NCBI GenBank assembly: GCA_964017235.1
Contig: OZ024936.1
Span: forward strand, 47,667,028-47,731,027
Length of the DNA stretch: 64,000 bases
Direction: 5' to 3'
From: Sabellastarte sp. h YS-2021
Taxonomy: Eukaryota; Annelida; Polychaeta; Sabellida; Sabellidae
Positions 13,301 through 23,339 of the stretch are shown here, one piece after another; positions within the stretch are counted from its first letter, which is position 1, and each line of letters opens with the position of its first letter. A program made the position numbers and the translations under genes. Under the pieces are notes generated by a model. The model was not told the origin of the DNA. It did not search any database and was given only the letters and a program-made list of their open reading frames with translations.

Positions 13301-13806
13301 ATTAGTGAATATTCTTGTTCGCATTCTCGTTTGTAAACAGAGTTGCCGCACATGCGCACTCGGAACTCCAATAAGGCTTAGTGGCTTTCGCCTACCAGTG
13401 AACGCCCACCTTATATATCTTTGTTAGAGGTAAAGGACAAATGCTTCTATAAGTCTACAAAATGGGCGTTCACTGGTATTTCCGGTTTGCGGTAAAAACG
13501 GCCAATAATAGTTAAATTATTAAAATATAAAGCTTCTAAACAAATGTAGCAACATCCACCTGAATTATTAATTGCTGTGTACATCATTTGACAATCTGGT
13601 GGAAGAAGAACAAAATAAAAATCTGTTTATATAATTTAAATTCAATATATTTATTTCTGCATGGGCGTTTACTGGTAGAATGCCACTATAGCAATTGGCG
13701 ACGGGACAGAAACTCGGTCTAGGTCTAAATAACAACAAAGGCATACATGATATGATGTCCCGTTGTCATCGACAACTTGGGAAGTATCTGGTATTGAAAA
13801 ATGCAT
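1377..13806 (-). CDS. SNX17: Sorting nexin-17 (SNX17), 5' five exons, partial
   Basis: SNX17 is an endosomal adaptor. Its PX domain binds PI3P on early endosomes, and its FERM domain binds NPxY/NxxY tails (integrins, LRP1) for recycling by Retriever/Commander; this is family knowledge. Exons in transcript order: 13747-13806 (residues 1-20), 2873-2947 (21-45), 2494-2611 (46-84), 2012-2076 and 1377-1487. All junctions are GT/AG and the phases join (0, 0, 1, 0, 0), giving 143 residues. The start MHFSIPDT is the conserved SNX17 N-terminus. VHINGVYHC, LPAFPPKK, VQLEERR and FNDFLLQAQQ follow the human protein closely. PI3P-pocket basic residues appear kept (R35, K61, R75). The FERM F1 strand SLDVFLMNGHKITVNI and TDQTDDVLE end the visible part; the rest of FERM lies left of position 1. 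Intron 1 (2948-13746) is 10.8 kb of nested repeats. SNX31 and SNX27 are less similar. Confidence 0.93.
2948..4930. other. SNX17 intron 1, 3' part
   Basis: AT-rich intronic DNA with no coding signal. Apart from the element tail near 4188-4309 and the weak 157-bp repeat before it, nothing was recognised. Short ORFs here have no family features and no usable splice context. Confidence 0.5.
4188..4309 (+). repeat. Related element 3' tail fragment
   Basis: AAAATCTCTACACACTGTGG, then GCGTAATCCATAGGATGCTA and GGATACAA, repeat in diverged form the tail at 1287-1349 (AAAATCTCTGCAGACGCGG, GCGTGATCCATAGTATCC). The phrase TCTACCTATAATACC occurs at about 4031 and 4188, hinting at an earlier 157-bp repeat. 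No 5' end was found. Confidence 0.45.
4937..5928. mobile_element. Non-autonomous hAT-like element, 992 bp, with 6-bp TSD
   Basis: The 15-bp terminal inverted repeats CAGTGTTCGCTCTCG (4937-4951) and their exact complement (5914-5928) are flanked on both sides by CGTATA (4931-4936 and 5929-5934). The CAGTG start is typical of hAT ends, although most hATs make 8-bp duplications. Inside are three tandem ~218-bp repeats starting near 5356, 5578 and 5792, each with TTCCGATA and TGTTTCGCCTG. No transposase is present. It sits in SNX17 intron 1. Confidence 0.75.
5935..6914. other. SNX17 intron 1, no assigned feature
   Basis: Unassigned AT-rich sequence. Near 6884-6908 a fragment of the palindromic repeat arm (CAGAAACTCGGTCTGGGTC) runs head to head with the copy that starts at 6915. 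Nothing else was recognised. Confidence 0.4.
6915..7377. mobile_element. Palindromic repeat, left part; right end displaced to 13689
   Basis: A fold-back element. The left arm (TTAGACCGAGTTTCTGTCCC, then GATATGTTGATGGA and TGTTTTCTGTGTAAA) is mirrored by 7300-7377 (TTTACACAGAAAACAGGTAC, TCCATCAGTATATCAA). The rest of the right arm, TAGCAATTGGCGACGGGACA and onward, is found only at 13689-13728. A second copy at 53403-53869 shows the undisturbed order of the arm. Confidence 0.75.
7890..10550 (+). repeat. 133-bp tandem satellite array, about 20 copies
   Basis: Near-identical units recur every 133 bp (for example GTGAAAGCTCTCCCAAAAG at 8281, 8414 and 8547). Each contains TTACTCATTTTGAGTAGGTG and GGTCTGAAACTTCACC. 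Some units carry shared variants (GATTAATTTGAG in place of GAGTTATTTGAG), so local homogenisation is visible. It forms the core of the element at 7378-11547. Confidence 0.92.
10560..11165 (+). repeat. 169-bp tandem repeats, about 3.5 copies
   Basis: CGGTTTTCGA recurs at 10621, 10791, about 10959 and 11128 (168-170-bp spacing). The units contain AAAATGGCCGCCATTTTTGG and are homologous to the big array at 27590-31710, but belong to another subfamily (AGCACGGTTTTCGAGATATAA in place of CGCACGGTTAAGGAGATAG). Confidence 0.88.
11550..13378. mobile_element. TA-flanked DNA element, 1.83 kb, no transposase seen
   Basis: Terminal inverted repeats AGCCTTATTGGAGTTCCG (11550-11567) and CGGAACTCCAATAAGGCT (13361-13378) are flanked by TA. 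The interior is AT-rich with only short ORFs lacking DDE or other motifs. It abuts the 3' end of the HINE-like element. A Tc1/mariner-type origin is suggested only by the TA duplication. Confidence 0.65.
13381..13686. mobile_element. 306-bp MITE flanked by TA
   Basis: The ends GTGGC...TACCAGTGAACGCCCA and TGGGCGTTTACTGGTAGAATGCCAC are imperfect inverted repeats flanked by TA on both sides (13379-13380, 13687-13688). An internal copy, GGGCGTTCACTGGTA (near 13465), gives a further hairpin. It lies about 60 bp from SNX17 exon 1. Confidence 0.65.
13689..13728. mobile_element. Displaced right end of the palindromic repeat
   Basis: TAGCAATTGGCGACGGGACA, then GAAACTCGGTCTAGG, continues the arm that breaks off at 7377. 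It is the reverse complement of the left terminus of the same family at 6915 and 53403. Confidence 0.75.
13747..13806 (-). CDS. SNX17: SNX17 exon 1 with start codon
   Basis: This 60-nt coding part of exon 1 is too short for ORF callers. It reads MHFSIPDT, then a polar stretch VVDDNGTSYH, and stops at a GTATGC donor (GT at 13745-13746) in phase 0. It joins the next exon, which starts VFNVHINGV. The order matches the family: conserved MHFSIP strand, variable linker, then the first PX strand. The end of an old palindromic repeat (about 13728) lies within 20 bp of the donor. Confidence 0.92.
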
Positions 13807-14000
13807 TTTCTGTGGAATCAATTTATTTGTACTTAGTCCAATATTGTATGTCAGTACATAGTTATTTCATAAATTCCTCCCATTTTTAAGCACCATTTTT
13901 TTTTCGTGATCATGTGATCATGTAATTGTTCCGGGATACATGCTAAAAGGGAGAGGCAGACTGTTAACTGTACGGTAAAATCCGGAAATGTACACAGCAT
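13807..14000 (-). promoter_or_regulatory. Probable SNX17 5'UTR/promoter region
   Basis: This is the DNA directly upstream of the SNX17 start codon. It contains a doubled TGATCATG (13907-13922) that forms TCATGTGA, an M-box-like E-box of the kind bound by MiT/TFE factors. It also has a CCGGAA ETS-type core near 13982. No TATA box is convincing. The assignment rests on position; the motifs are short and could occur by chance. Confidence 0.3.
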
Positions 14001-16342
14001 GATGAAAAATAATATCTTTTCCAAATTGTTCTTTTATAGAAACCTCATATTTCATATAAAATGTAATTGCCCTTAAAATGTAAGATGAGAAATAGTATAT
14101 GCTGTCAGTCTAAAGAGTGTACTGTTATGATATTACATAATCCATTTATATACAGCATATCCCACACATTACATCATTGCTATTCCAGACAATGTCTCAT
14201 CCAATATGTATAATACACGTTGCAACAGTCTAGACAATACCAAGTATATAAGCTTATGCAGACACATCTCGCTCTCCTTGGTCAGCAACAACTATTATTA
14301 CTAGCTAAGCGTGAGTTACCAGTAGATTATCAGTGCAGATTTGAGTCTTTTAAAACACAGCATTTTATTGATAGCTGATCCGTGGTCCAATAATGAGTTT
14401 TATTGACTGGGTTCTGATGTCACCAAGTATTTGTTTACAAATATTTACTCTCACTTGAAATCTTTAACTAGCAATATCTCACTTATTACTGCATGCATTT
14501 TCACCAAATAAAAATGAATAAAAGCAGTGTGAAGATGTCCTTCCATTGGTATAATAGAATGTTTTAGTAGGTTAACTGCTCATTACACTTGTTTACGGGA
14601 AAAAAACATAACAAAACCTTTTCAAAACAAAACATCGTGGTGACATATTTTTAGTAGCCTCTACTTATATGATGTCACAACATCATATTTGACTAGCACA
14701 GCATCCAGTTATATAAAATTCAGCTAATAACTTTTGAAAAAGGAGGTGTAACAAGACGACATTACTGCAATAACAGTAGCTCCACTGATAAATTCAAACC
14801 GAATCTTTACAGTACTCAAATTAAAAACCAGAAAATTATTTTTTGCAACAAAAGTGTGTTGTATCTACAGCATGAACATGAGCATACTTGGCGTATACAG
14901 AGTGGTCATTATTTAAGAATCAGACAAGCTTATATTAAAAATAGAGTTTAAACTATGCACATATCAAATGATAATGTACATCCCAAAGAGCAAATCAGAG
15001 ACCAACTATACCAGGAAAAACGTTTTCAAGATGACAATCAATGGCCAAACACGATGATAACTGGTATAATATAATGTATAATATCTGGTATTTGAGTGAT
15101 ATTTGTAATTATTTTTTGTCAATTATATTGGGGCTGTTTTTGAGTCATACCGGAGATCCCAATTAAAAAGATCAGTCACATCACACCAAAATAAGTTGTT
15201 TTGTGAAAAGAATATCTCAGAATCACATAAAGATAAGTTAAATTGTGTCCATCTAGATCTTATGAGCATAAAGATTATTTATGGGAACTGACATTTTTTC
15301 ATGCTACAAGTTCTAGGGAGAACCCCGGTTGAAAATTATAAATAATCCAGGGCCTAGTAAGGTAACAATGATGTTAGGTTTCCCTAAATAAACCTGCTTG
15401 TGTGAGACTCTTTTTACAGTATAAACATAGTGGTACCATCGTCATAAGGTATCAGAAGTAAAATGCCATGAAAGCCACCTGCACTGTGCATGAGTTCCTT
15501 GTGCAATACAGTGCAGATCTCAATACAATGACAGCGTGTACAAAGCCACAGGTACTTGTATAGAGTATGAGTTATTTATGTTAACATACTTTTGAAGAGT
15601 ACGAAATTTCATCAACCTCTCAGAGGAATGAAGAAAATATAAGCTGGACTGGGATATTTGTGGTATGCTTATAATCAAGTTGCGTCATACAGTAGACAAA
15701 AGCTACTGGTGAAGGACAAATGTAAGCTCAAGGCAAGGGATTGAAAGAAAAGATTTAAAGCATGCTTTTTTGCTGTACAGTGTAATTCTCAGCTTCTGCC
15801 AAGCCTTGGTCTGGGTCAGTTGACCTGGGTCTTATGTCCCTGACTGAGCATGCATATTGGCTGCACATGCTGACATCTTCTGTTTTATAATATTGGATGA
15901 ATACAGTAATGATTTTACTAGTGTTGAATTAGCTGGAGACAAGAAGGACAAAAAATAAAACCATATGATAGTCATACTATTTAACAACTTGGCAAGTGCC
16001 TTGTGCTCCTGAGCCTATAGGTTAAATATAAAACTTAATGCCTATAGGCAAAACTTGGCATAAATCTCCTGTGTTGATACACCAAATAACTGGACTGTAG
16101 CGATATTGTATGAGAACAACATGAGGTCAGGCATTACATTTCCTTCCTTTCTTCAAATGAGATCTTCCCCGTATTCCTATACAACTACACTTATGTCTTT
16201 TATGCAAATATACATGCAAGCTGAGTTGAATTTAAGTAACAAAAAAGTTATCAGGATAAACAGGTTCACTGAAGTTGTAACCCATTAACATATAACATGC
16301 AAAATTAACACTAGTGTATCTGTTATACAGCAAAATGTTTTC
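14001..16342. other. Intergenic DNA upstream of SNX17
   Basis: I find no exon with good splice context, no recognisable repeat family and no RNA gene here. ORFs of about 60 codons (for example 16106-16288) lack domains and look random. Confidence 0.45.
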
Positions 16343-16346
16343 TTAA

Positions 16347-18815
16347 AGGGCCACTGCAACCAAATTTACTAAGGTTATTTTTCAGATGAAAAAAAATACA
16401 GGGTGTTATTCATACAACACTACTGATATGAATAACCAAGCCAGAATACGCCCAGTTCTTTATTACCAGTCCTTTTATATGTTTAAATGTTTCTTCCTGC
16501 AACAGACCTTGAGAAATTGGGTTAGGTTACATACTTGTGTCCACACGTCATCTACAGAGGGAGTACTGGCTGTTCTTTTGTTTATGTATGTGGAGAGCAA
16601 TTGCTTTGTCAGTGTATTCTTTAATTTTACACTTATTTTGAACTCCTTTGGAATACTTAACAATGGATGAACTATACTTTGAAAATAGGGATGTAAGTTT
16701 TGTTGATGGGAATATTAGATATCCAGATATACCGCATACAGGAAGTTTGTAAGATGGTGCTAGGGATATCCAGGAAAAACATTAGAATCCCACTCCCTTC
16801 TTGTAATACAGCTGTCATTAGGCATTTGTTGGATTTAAATAGCCACAAATATGAAAACTTCAAATTGACACTGTTTTACATCAACACATGTTTTTATTAT
16901 ACATTAACATTCTGTTGTGAAATTTACAAATTATTTACACAAAAAACAAACAAGCTGTGGGATGTTTGTTTTTCATGCTATTCGTGATATTCCAGCATTG
17001 TTACAATAGCTTTCTTTAATCTAAAGAAACTGACTGTATTTTATCAATTGTGAAATCATTGCTTGTAAGCTTATGATCCATATGTGTGACTGTCAATTAC
17101 AATCATCTTTCAGCTGATCTTTTGTCTGCTATGACTTATTTAATCATTTTATTTCTTTTAAAGATATTTTATGAATAAAGACATATGCATATGTGAGGCC
17201 CAATCCATGAAATTCCCCAATTTGTAAAATAGGCAAGAGTTTTAGTCAAATAAGCCACATGTGCAGTCAAGGTGGGTAAAGGTTAAGGTACTCATAGTAC
17301 TTGCCACAGCCACAAATTTCATGAAAATATGGAAAACCGAAATATACAGGGACTTAAATTGTAAATTATAAACACTGAAGACACTGTTCTAGTACTGTTC
17401 ATACACACTAAATATGTGTTTTAATGTATACCTGATGTTTGACTTAATAAAATACACATTTTATTTTAATTAACTAATAGGAGTATTTCACAACCGTAAT
17501 CCGTCGAATCTAGATTCGTCAGATCAACGGATTCGCTTGTTTTGTGACTTGAATCTGAATCTGGATTATGAATCCGTTGTTCTACCTCTTGAGGTAGATC
17601 AACAGATTCAGTGTCCTTGGATTACCCATAATTCTTTGTAAAACAATGGCAGCAACATGTGGGAAAAAAATTTAACATTTGGGAAATTTTTATTATATTG
17701 TAATATAATAATATTATTTTACTATATACTGGCATATATTAATATATTATATTTATGTTGGTTCATCTTATTTTCATATTTTAGATTCAGATCTATAGAA
17801 AATTGCATTTTACGAATATAGCTAATCCAACGAATCCAAATCTGAATCTAGATTCGACGGATTATGCAGATTCTTGGTTGTGAAATACGCCTAATGTCTT
17901 GTTGTATGAAATATGTCCGTTTTATTACAGATCAAGAACTATGGTTGTCAATTTCTTCAGTAAAATATTATTTTTTGCATAAACATTTGAATACAATGAA
18001 ACATTATTTTTATGTGTGTTCCCACAGTTAGCAGCTAAATTAACACCTTTCATTTAAAATTTTAAACAAATGCTTCAATGCATAGCAAAGCAATAGTTTC
18101 CTTGTTATAATTTGACATCACATTGAAATGTATCCGCAAATAAAACAATACCTTTTAGCTGTAGAAAGTTTCTGTTGTATCAGATAAGTGATTAACAGGA
18201 ATTGATGAAACACAAGCTACATAAAAGATTGACATTGTGGTTATTATATGTTGTTGTATACAAGTCAAGACTTATTTTATTTCTACATACACCAAATACT
18301 TACTATACATATATTTTCGAATTTAGTCTAATTCAAAAATTATTTTGCATTTAGAAAGAAATATATTTTATTATGAGATTGTGATGGTTTTTAAAGACAT
18401 TTTTTGCCATTTTTAAGAACTAAAGTAGTAATTACTTGATTCAGTAACAGAACAGTAGAAGTCCAATTAAAACACTGGTCTGTAATTTTCAGATGCAGAA
18501 CATAAAGATAATACCAAAATATGATGCTATAAATACTTTGTAATTAAGATAATAGAGTTTTTACCTCAAAATACTACACACACTGTTTTTGTACTGTTGT
18601 GTGTACCAGAGATTTGTTGTGTTCATGTGATGACATATGTACACGTTATCCAGGGGTCAAATGTTCAGTGAGGTAGATTTCTGTGGGGAAGCTAAACAAA
18701 AGCACTATTTGTGACTTTCCAAGTGATTATGTGAATATTTATCTACTGTGTTGGGTACTGTGTGTATTGATGAATGTATACTGAGAAAATAGTTTTTTTT
18801 GGTTGTAGTGGCCCT
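16347..18815. mobile_element. TTAA-flanked DNA element, 2.47 kb, transposase-less
   Basis: The inverted ends AGGGCCACTGCAACCAAA (16347) and TTTGGTTGTAGTGGCCCT (to 18815) are flanked by TTAA on both sides (16343-16346, 18816-18819). TTAA targets are used by piggyBac and Kolobok; the AGGG terminus fits Kolobok somewhat better (inference). ORFs of 94-95 codons inside show no transposase motifs. A second element is nested at 17487-17890. Confidence 0.7.
17487..17890. mobile_element. MITE nested in the TTAA element
   Basis: GTATTTCACAACCGTAATCC and CCGTCGAATCTAGATTCG at the left are mirrored at the right by CGAATCTAGATTCGACGG (about 17850), then GGATTATGCAGATTC and GGTTGTGAAATACGCC. A TA probably flanks it. 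AT-rich filler makes up the centre. No ORF. Confidence 0.7.
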
Positions 18816-19219
18816 TTAATCCTTATTGTATCCTTTATAAACAATTTCTCATATAATATTATAATATTCAAGATTTCATTGTGCCATTCCCCTCCAGTAT
18901 TAATTTTAAATGTCTCCTAATAAGTTCACAGGTAAAACAGTACATGAATAACTTTAAATAAATATGTACAGAGTCATTCTTCAGCAAAATTTTCATCAGT
19001 GGCAGTTCAAGCACTTGTCATTATGGCAAACTCCATTATCAAATATTTGCAAACACAATACAATTAAAGTCACCATTGTAACATTTAGATAAAGTCAGAG
19101 TACTGTTATTGATGAGACTTTCACAGCCTTTATCTATGGGTGTTCTCACCATAGGGTATTCAAATACAACTATTTTACATCCTGTAAATACACAACTTCT
19201 TTACATCCACAATTTGGTC

Positions 19220-22200
19220 GCTCAGCTTGACTGGTCTCATGCATGTCCCAGATGATCTTCTTACTGGTATTGATGCAGTCAGTGGTTTCTCTACTGGTGT
19301 ACCAGTAGCATCAGCTTCTAGTGAAGTAGTGCTAGCTTTAGTTTCTTTGACCTCTGCTGACTTATCATGTATAGAAATGGCTTTACAAAAGACGGATTTT
19401 GCCTGTATTGTACAACTGAGTCTGACAAAATGGTATAACCTCTTGCCCTTCTTTTGTTTTCATGGTATAGGGCTCAGATTCAAACCTTGGGTCAAGTTTT
19501 CCCAATGCTCTTGTATTTCTCAGGAGTACTTGGTCACCTGGAGATACATCACATGAACTGGTACGCCGTTTTATGTCAGCGCTTTATTCTCCCTCTACTT
19601 TTCCTCTCCAATCCAAATCATGTTTACCTTCATCAGGTAAACTGTTTTCCTTTCTGAGCTCTGGTAATTTACTCCTCAACTCTCGACCGAACATCAGAAA
19701 AGCTGGGGCAGCCCCTATTTTCACTTGTAGTGTTGTATGATATGCAACAAGGAATTTATAGAGTTCTTCTACACAGTCTTTCCCTTCTACATGGGCAATC
19801 TTTAGTGTTTTCAATATTCTAATGTTCTGTTTTGCCCTTCAACTTCACTATTCACATGTGGTAATAACAGTGGTGAAGTTATGTTCTCCACTCCATGATT
19901 GGTGAGAAATTTCTCAAACTCTACATTCCTGAATGGTGGGCTGTTGTCTGTCTTGATTGGGACCAGGAATTCATATCTAGCAAAAAGGTATCATCACTTT
20001 AATTGATGACTTCTCTAGTTGTGGTAGATCCCATAATAGCCACTTCATAGAATCTACTGTAATAATCCACGACAACCAGCAAACTTTCACATGTAGGCAA
20101 TGGCCCCAGAAAATCCCTTACCAAATCCTGCCATGGCCCTTATGGAGGTTTAAATCTCTTAATTACTGATGGCAATGAATTTCCCCCTACAACCTGACAG
20201 CCACGACAAATTTTGCCAAATCTCGTGACCTCTTTATCCATTTTGTGCCACCATACTTTGATCCTTGGATGACTTTTGATTTTTACTGTTCTTTGGTGTC
20301 TTGTATGAGCTAACTGTAGAACTTCCATTCTAAATAGTTATGGGATGACAACCCTGGATCCCCACAATACCAGTTTCCCAACACAACACAGTTCATCTTT
20401 AATGCTGACAAATGCTGGCACTGGATCCAGTTTCTGGACTGTATATAATGCCTCACTTAATAGACTTCTAGGTCTCCTTCAGATTTAATTTTCACCTGTT
20501 TGGTACTCAGTGCAACAGGAATAAATTTTGTGCCATGAAATGAACCAGGTCAAAATACTCTCCACCAACATCCTTAATTGGGTTTCTTCTGGTTTAATCT
20601 TGATAATGAGTCAGCGATGTTTGTTTTTCCTGGACGATACACCACTTTATAATCCTAGCGCTGTAGTTGTAGAACTAATCTCTCAATTCTAGCCTTTGGT
20701 ATGCCTCCATAAATGTATTTCAGTGGCTTAATGTCTGTTTTGAGCTCGAAGTTTCGACCAAAAACATATAGATTGAACCCTTAACATGCCCATACAAGGG
20801 CCAGTGCCTCTTTCTCAGTATGTGAGTATCAACTCTCAACCTCACTTAGATTTCTTGATGTGTAAGACACTACCCTCCATAAGCCATCCTGCTGTTGAAC
20901 CGAAACAGCCCCAAGACCAGTTAGCCCACAATCAGCAATTATCCTGACCTTGTATTCATTTTTGAAATAGGCTAAAATTTTTGATATGGTAATGAGCTCC
21001 TTGAGTTTTTGGAAGGCCTTTTCTTCCGTGTTTCCCCAAGTGAATGTCTCGTTTTTCCTTTGAGTTTTCTGAGTGGTACACTAATGTTAGCTAAGTCAGG
21101 TATAAAGTTTGCTGAATATTGCACTAAACTCAGAAAGGATCATATTTCAGATGAGCTCTGGCCATACTCTTTTTATCTCTGCAGTATTTTAAACAAGTTT
21201 CTGTCATGATTTGCTTGTCCTGTACCATATATTATCAGGTCATCAGCTATGTTTGTTACACCAGGGTATCATTGTAATACATCCTGAATGATTTTTTATA
21301 TTTCTCAGGTGCTGAAGTTATTCCAAATAACAGTCTTTTGTACCGGTACAACCATTTCTGTGTAATAAATGTAGTCATTTCCCTGGACTTTTTATCCAAC
21401 TCAATCTTCACTTCAGATCCAGACAGAATCTAATATCATGGCTTGACTTGGGTACAGCAAAAAAACATGAGAAACCCACTTTGTTGGTAAACTGTTCACT
21501 ACCTCAATAATGTCTTTTTGCAGTAGTTCATCCAGTTTTCTATCCACTTTATCTGTCATACCAAATGTTAGATCTCCTCACAGCTTGGACCGCAGGTTTG
21601 ACACTTTCATTACTGTGCAGAGACAACTGATAGTCTTTTAATTTCCCCACACCTTTTGTTAATGAGCACACTTTCCTGGTATTATATGGCCAACTCTTAA
21701 AACACCTAGTTTCTCTATGTTTTTTCCTAGTAGTGTTCTGCCTGGACCACCCAGCACAGAAAATTCCCCTCTGTATGTATTTCCACTGTCTGGACAGCAT
21801 ATATCAGTCTCAATTATACCCGGCACGTCTACAGATGTTGTTAGTCCATAGACAAACAGCTTCCTACTACATTTCTGTCAGGAACACTTTATCCCTTGTG
21901 TTTTAACCATATCCACGTGTTTCTGTCCATCAATTCAATGATGCTCCCGAGTCTATTAGTACAGAGGAAAGCTGTACAACTCCAGCCACTAGCTTTATGA
22001 GGCACTGGCTTGGGTTGTACACACTCTCTCCTGTGAAAGAATGGTGAGTCATGTCACTGCAAGCCTATTGTGTGGCACTATTGGTTGTTGATGCTTCTAC
22101 AAAATAAGCTACTAAGCTAAGGTACTCTGGCAAACTGGGCAATTTCTATCCTTAGCAAAATCCCTCTGCCATTACATCTGTAGCATCTGTTGTCTGAACT

Positions 22201-22945
22201 TTCCTTTTCTTGTTCAGTGAATGATTTCTTGCTCCCTCTTTTTGAGCAATTTCTTGTGTAATTTCTTTAGCATGACAGTTCCAGACCTTATGAGAAATTT
22301 GCGCCACAATTTGGAATTGGAGCAACGATCCACTACCTGGTCACAGATAGCTTCATCCACATCTGAAAATTCACATGACTGGACCTTCTGTCCATGATGG
22401 TAGACAAACTGTTCAACTGTTTCACCAGGCAAGTGTTCTATTTGTCTGAACAAATGCCTTTCAAATGTAACATTTTCGTTGGGAATGAAATAACCATCAT
22501 GGAGTTGGATGCTCTCCCAGAAAGACTTATCCTCACCACTACTTAATGTGTAGTTTTACTCCTGAAGATCCATTCCCCCTGTGTATAACACCAAGGCTGA
22601 AGATCCATTCCCCGTGTGTAACACCAAGGCTGTTTTTGTCGATCATCAGTGACCCCTTGTCCTGTTTACATATAAATTAAAAGCTCATTTCCATTTTTTC
22701 CAGCTACTAGATAATGAACTTGGATCTTTGTTGAAACCAGGAAGACTGCTCGTCTCAATCTGTTTGCACAGTAACTACAGGTTGTTGTTCAGAAGCCTCT
22801 CCATTGTTCCCTTCACTATCCTTTACCTGAGCTTCAACTGACATAAATGTACTTTTTGTCTCCTGCTAAAATCACTTTTGAACTGATATATACAGGTTAA
22901 CTAACGTCACAAGAATCTACAAATTTTCATCCTCATCGCCAATGT
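19220..22945 (-). mobile_element. Decayed Ty3/gypsy retrotransposon
   Basis: Reading leftward on the minus strand, the pieces lie in gypsy order. A gag-like ORF at 22214-22453 has PGETVEQFVYHHGQ. Protease/RT remnants lie at about 21.0-21.9 kb, including the RT active-site motif IADDLIIYG at 21225-21251. The integrase zinc finger (H-H-C-C, with VWWHKMDKEV and CRGCQVV) is at 20140-20328. The integrase C-terminal part (FLVAYHTTLQ, FGRELRSKLPEL) is at 19584-19814. Stops and frameshifts break it throughout. A primer-binding-like TGGCGATGAGG lies at 22931-22941. No matching LTR pair was found, so the ends are approximate. Confidence 0.85.
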
Positions 22946-23339
22946 TAAGTTCTCGCATGATGCCCAATTTAAACACAGATTTAACAAGATATATATTTTA
23001 TTCCATTGGGTAACATCCACCAGATTCAACTCATTTCCTCCAAACCCACTTCCTCAGCTCATGTTGTTACAATATTTTTTCAGTGTATTTTTATAATGTA
23101 CACATACAGTTTATCTATTAGTTAACTATGCTGTCTTCGAATAAAAATGATGTCAGACAGTACAAACATGACAAGGCATTACAGATATTAAGTGATCTTG
23201 TGTATGAAGCACCAATGCAACATTTCTACAACGGTAACCCAGATAGCATTCCGCCATCAAACCAATGTTGGGTATTGGTCGCATAATCTGCAGATTTAAG
23301 GCAAACATTGGCCCAACGGTGGCTTGCCAACCACTACTC

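Noticed and set aside
16386-16987. 94- and 95-codon ORFs as transposase fragments
   Set aside because: No catalytic motif or zinc finger is visible, and composition matches the surrounding AT-rich DNA.
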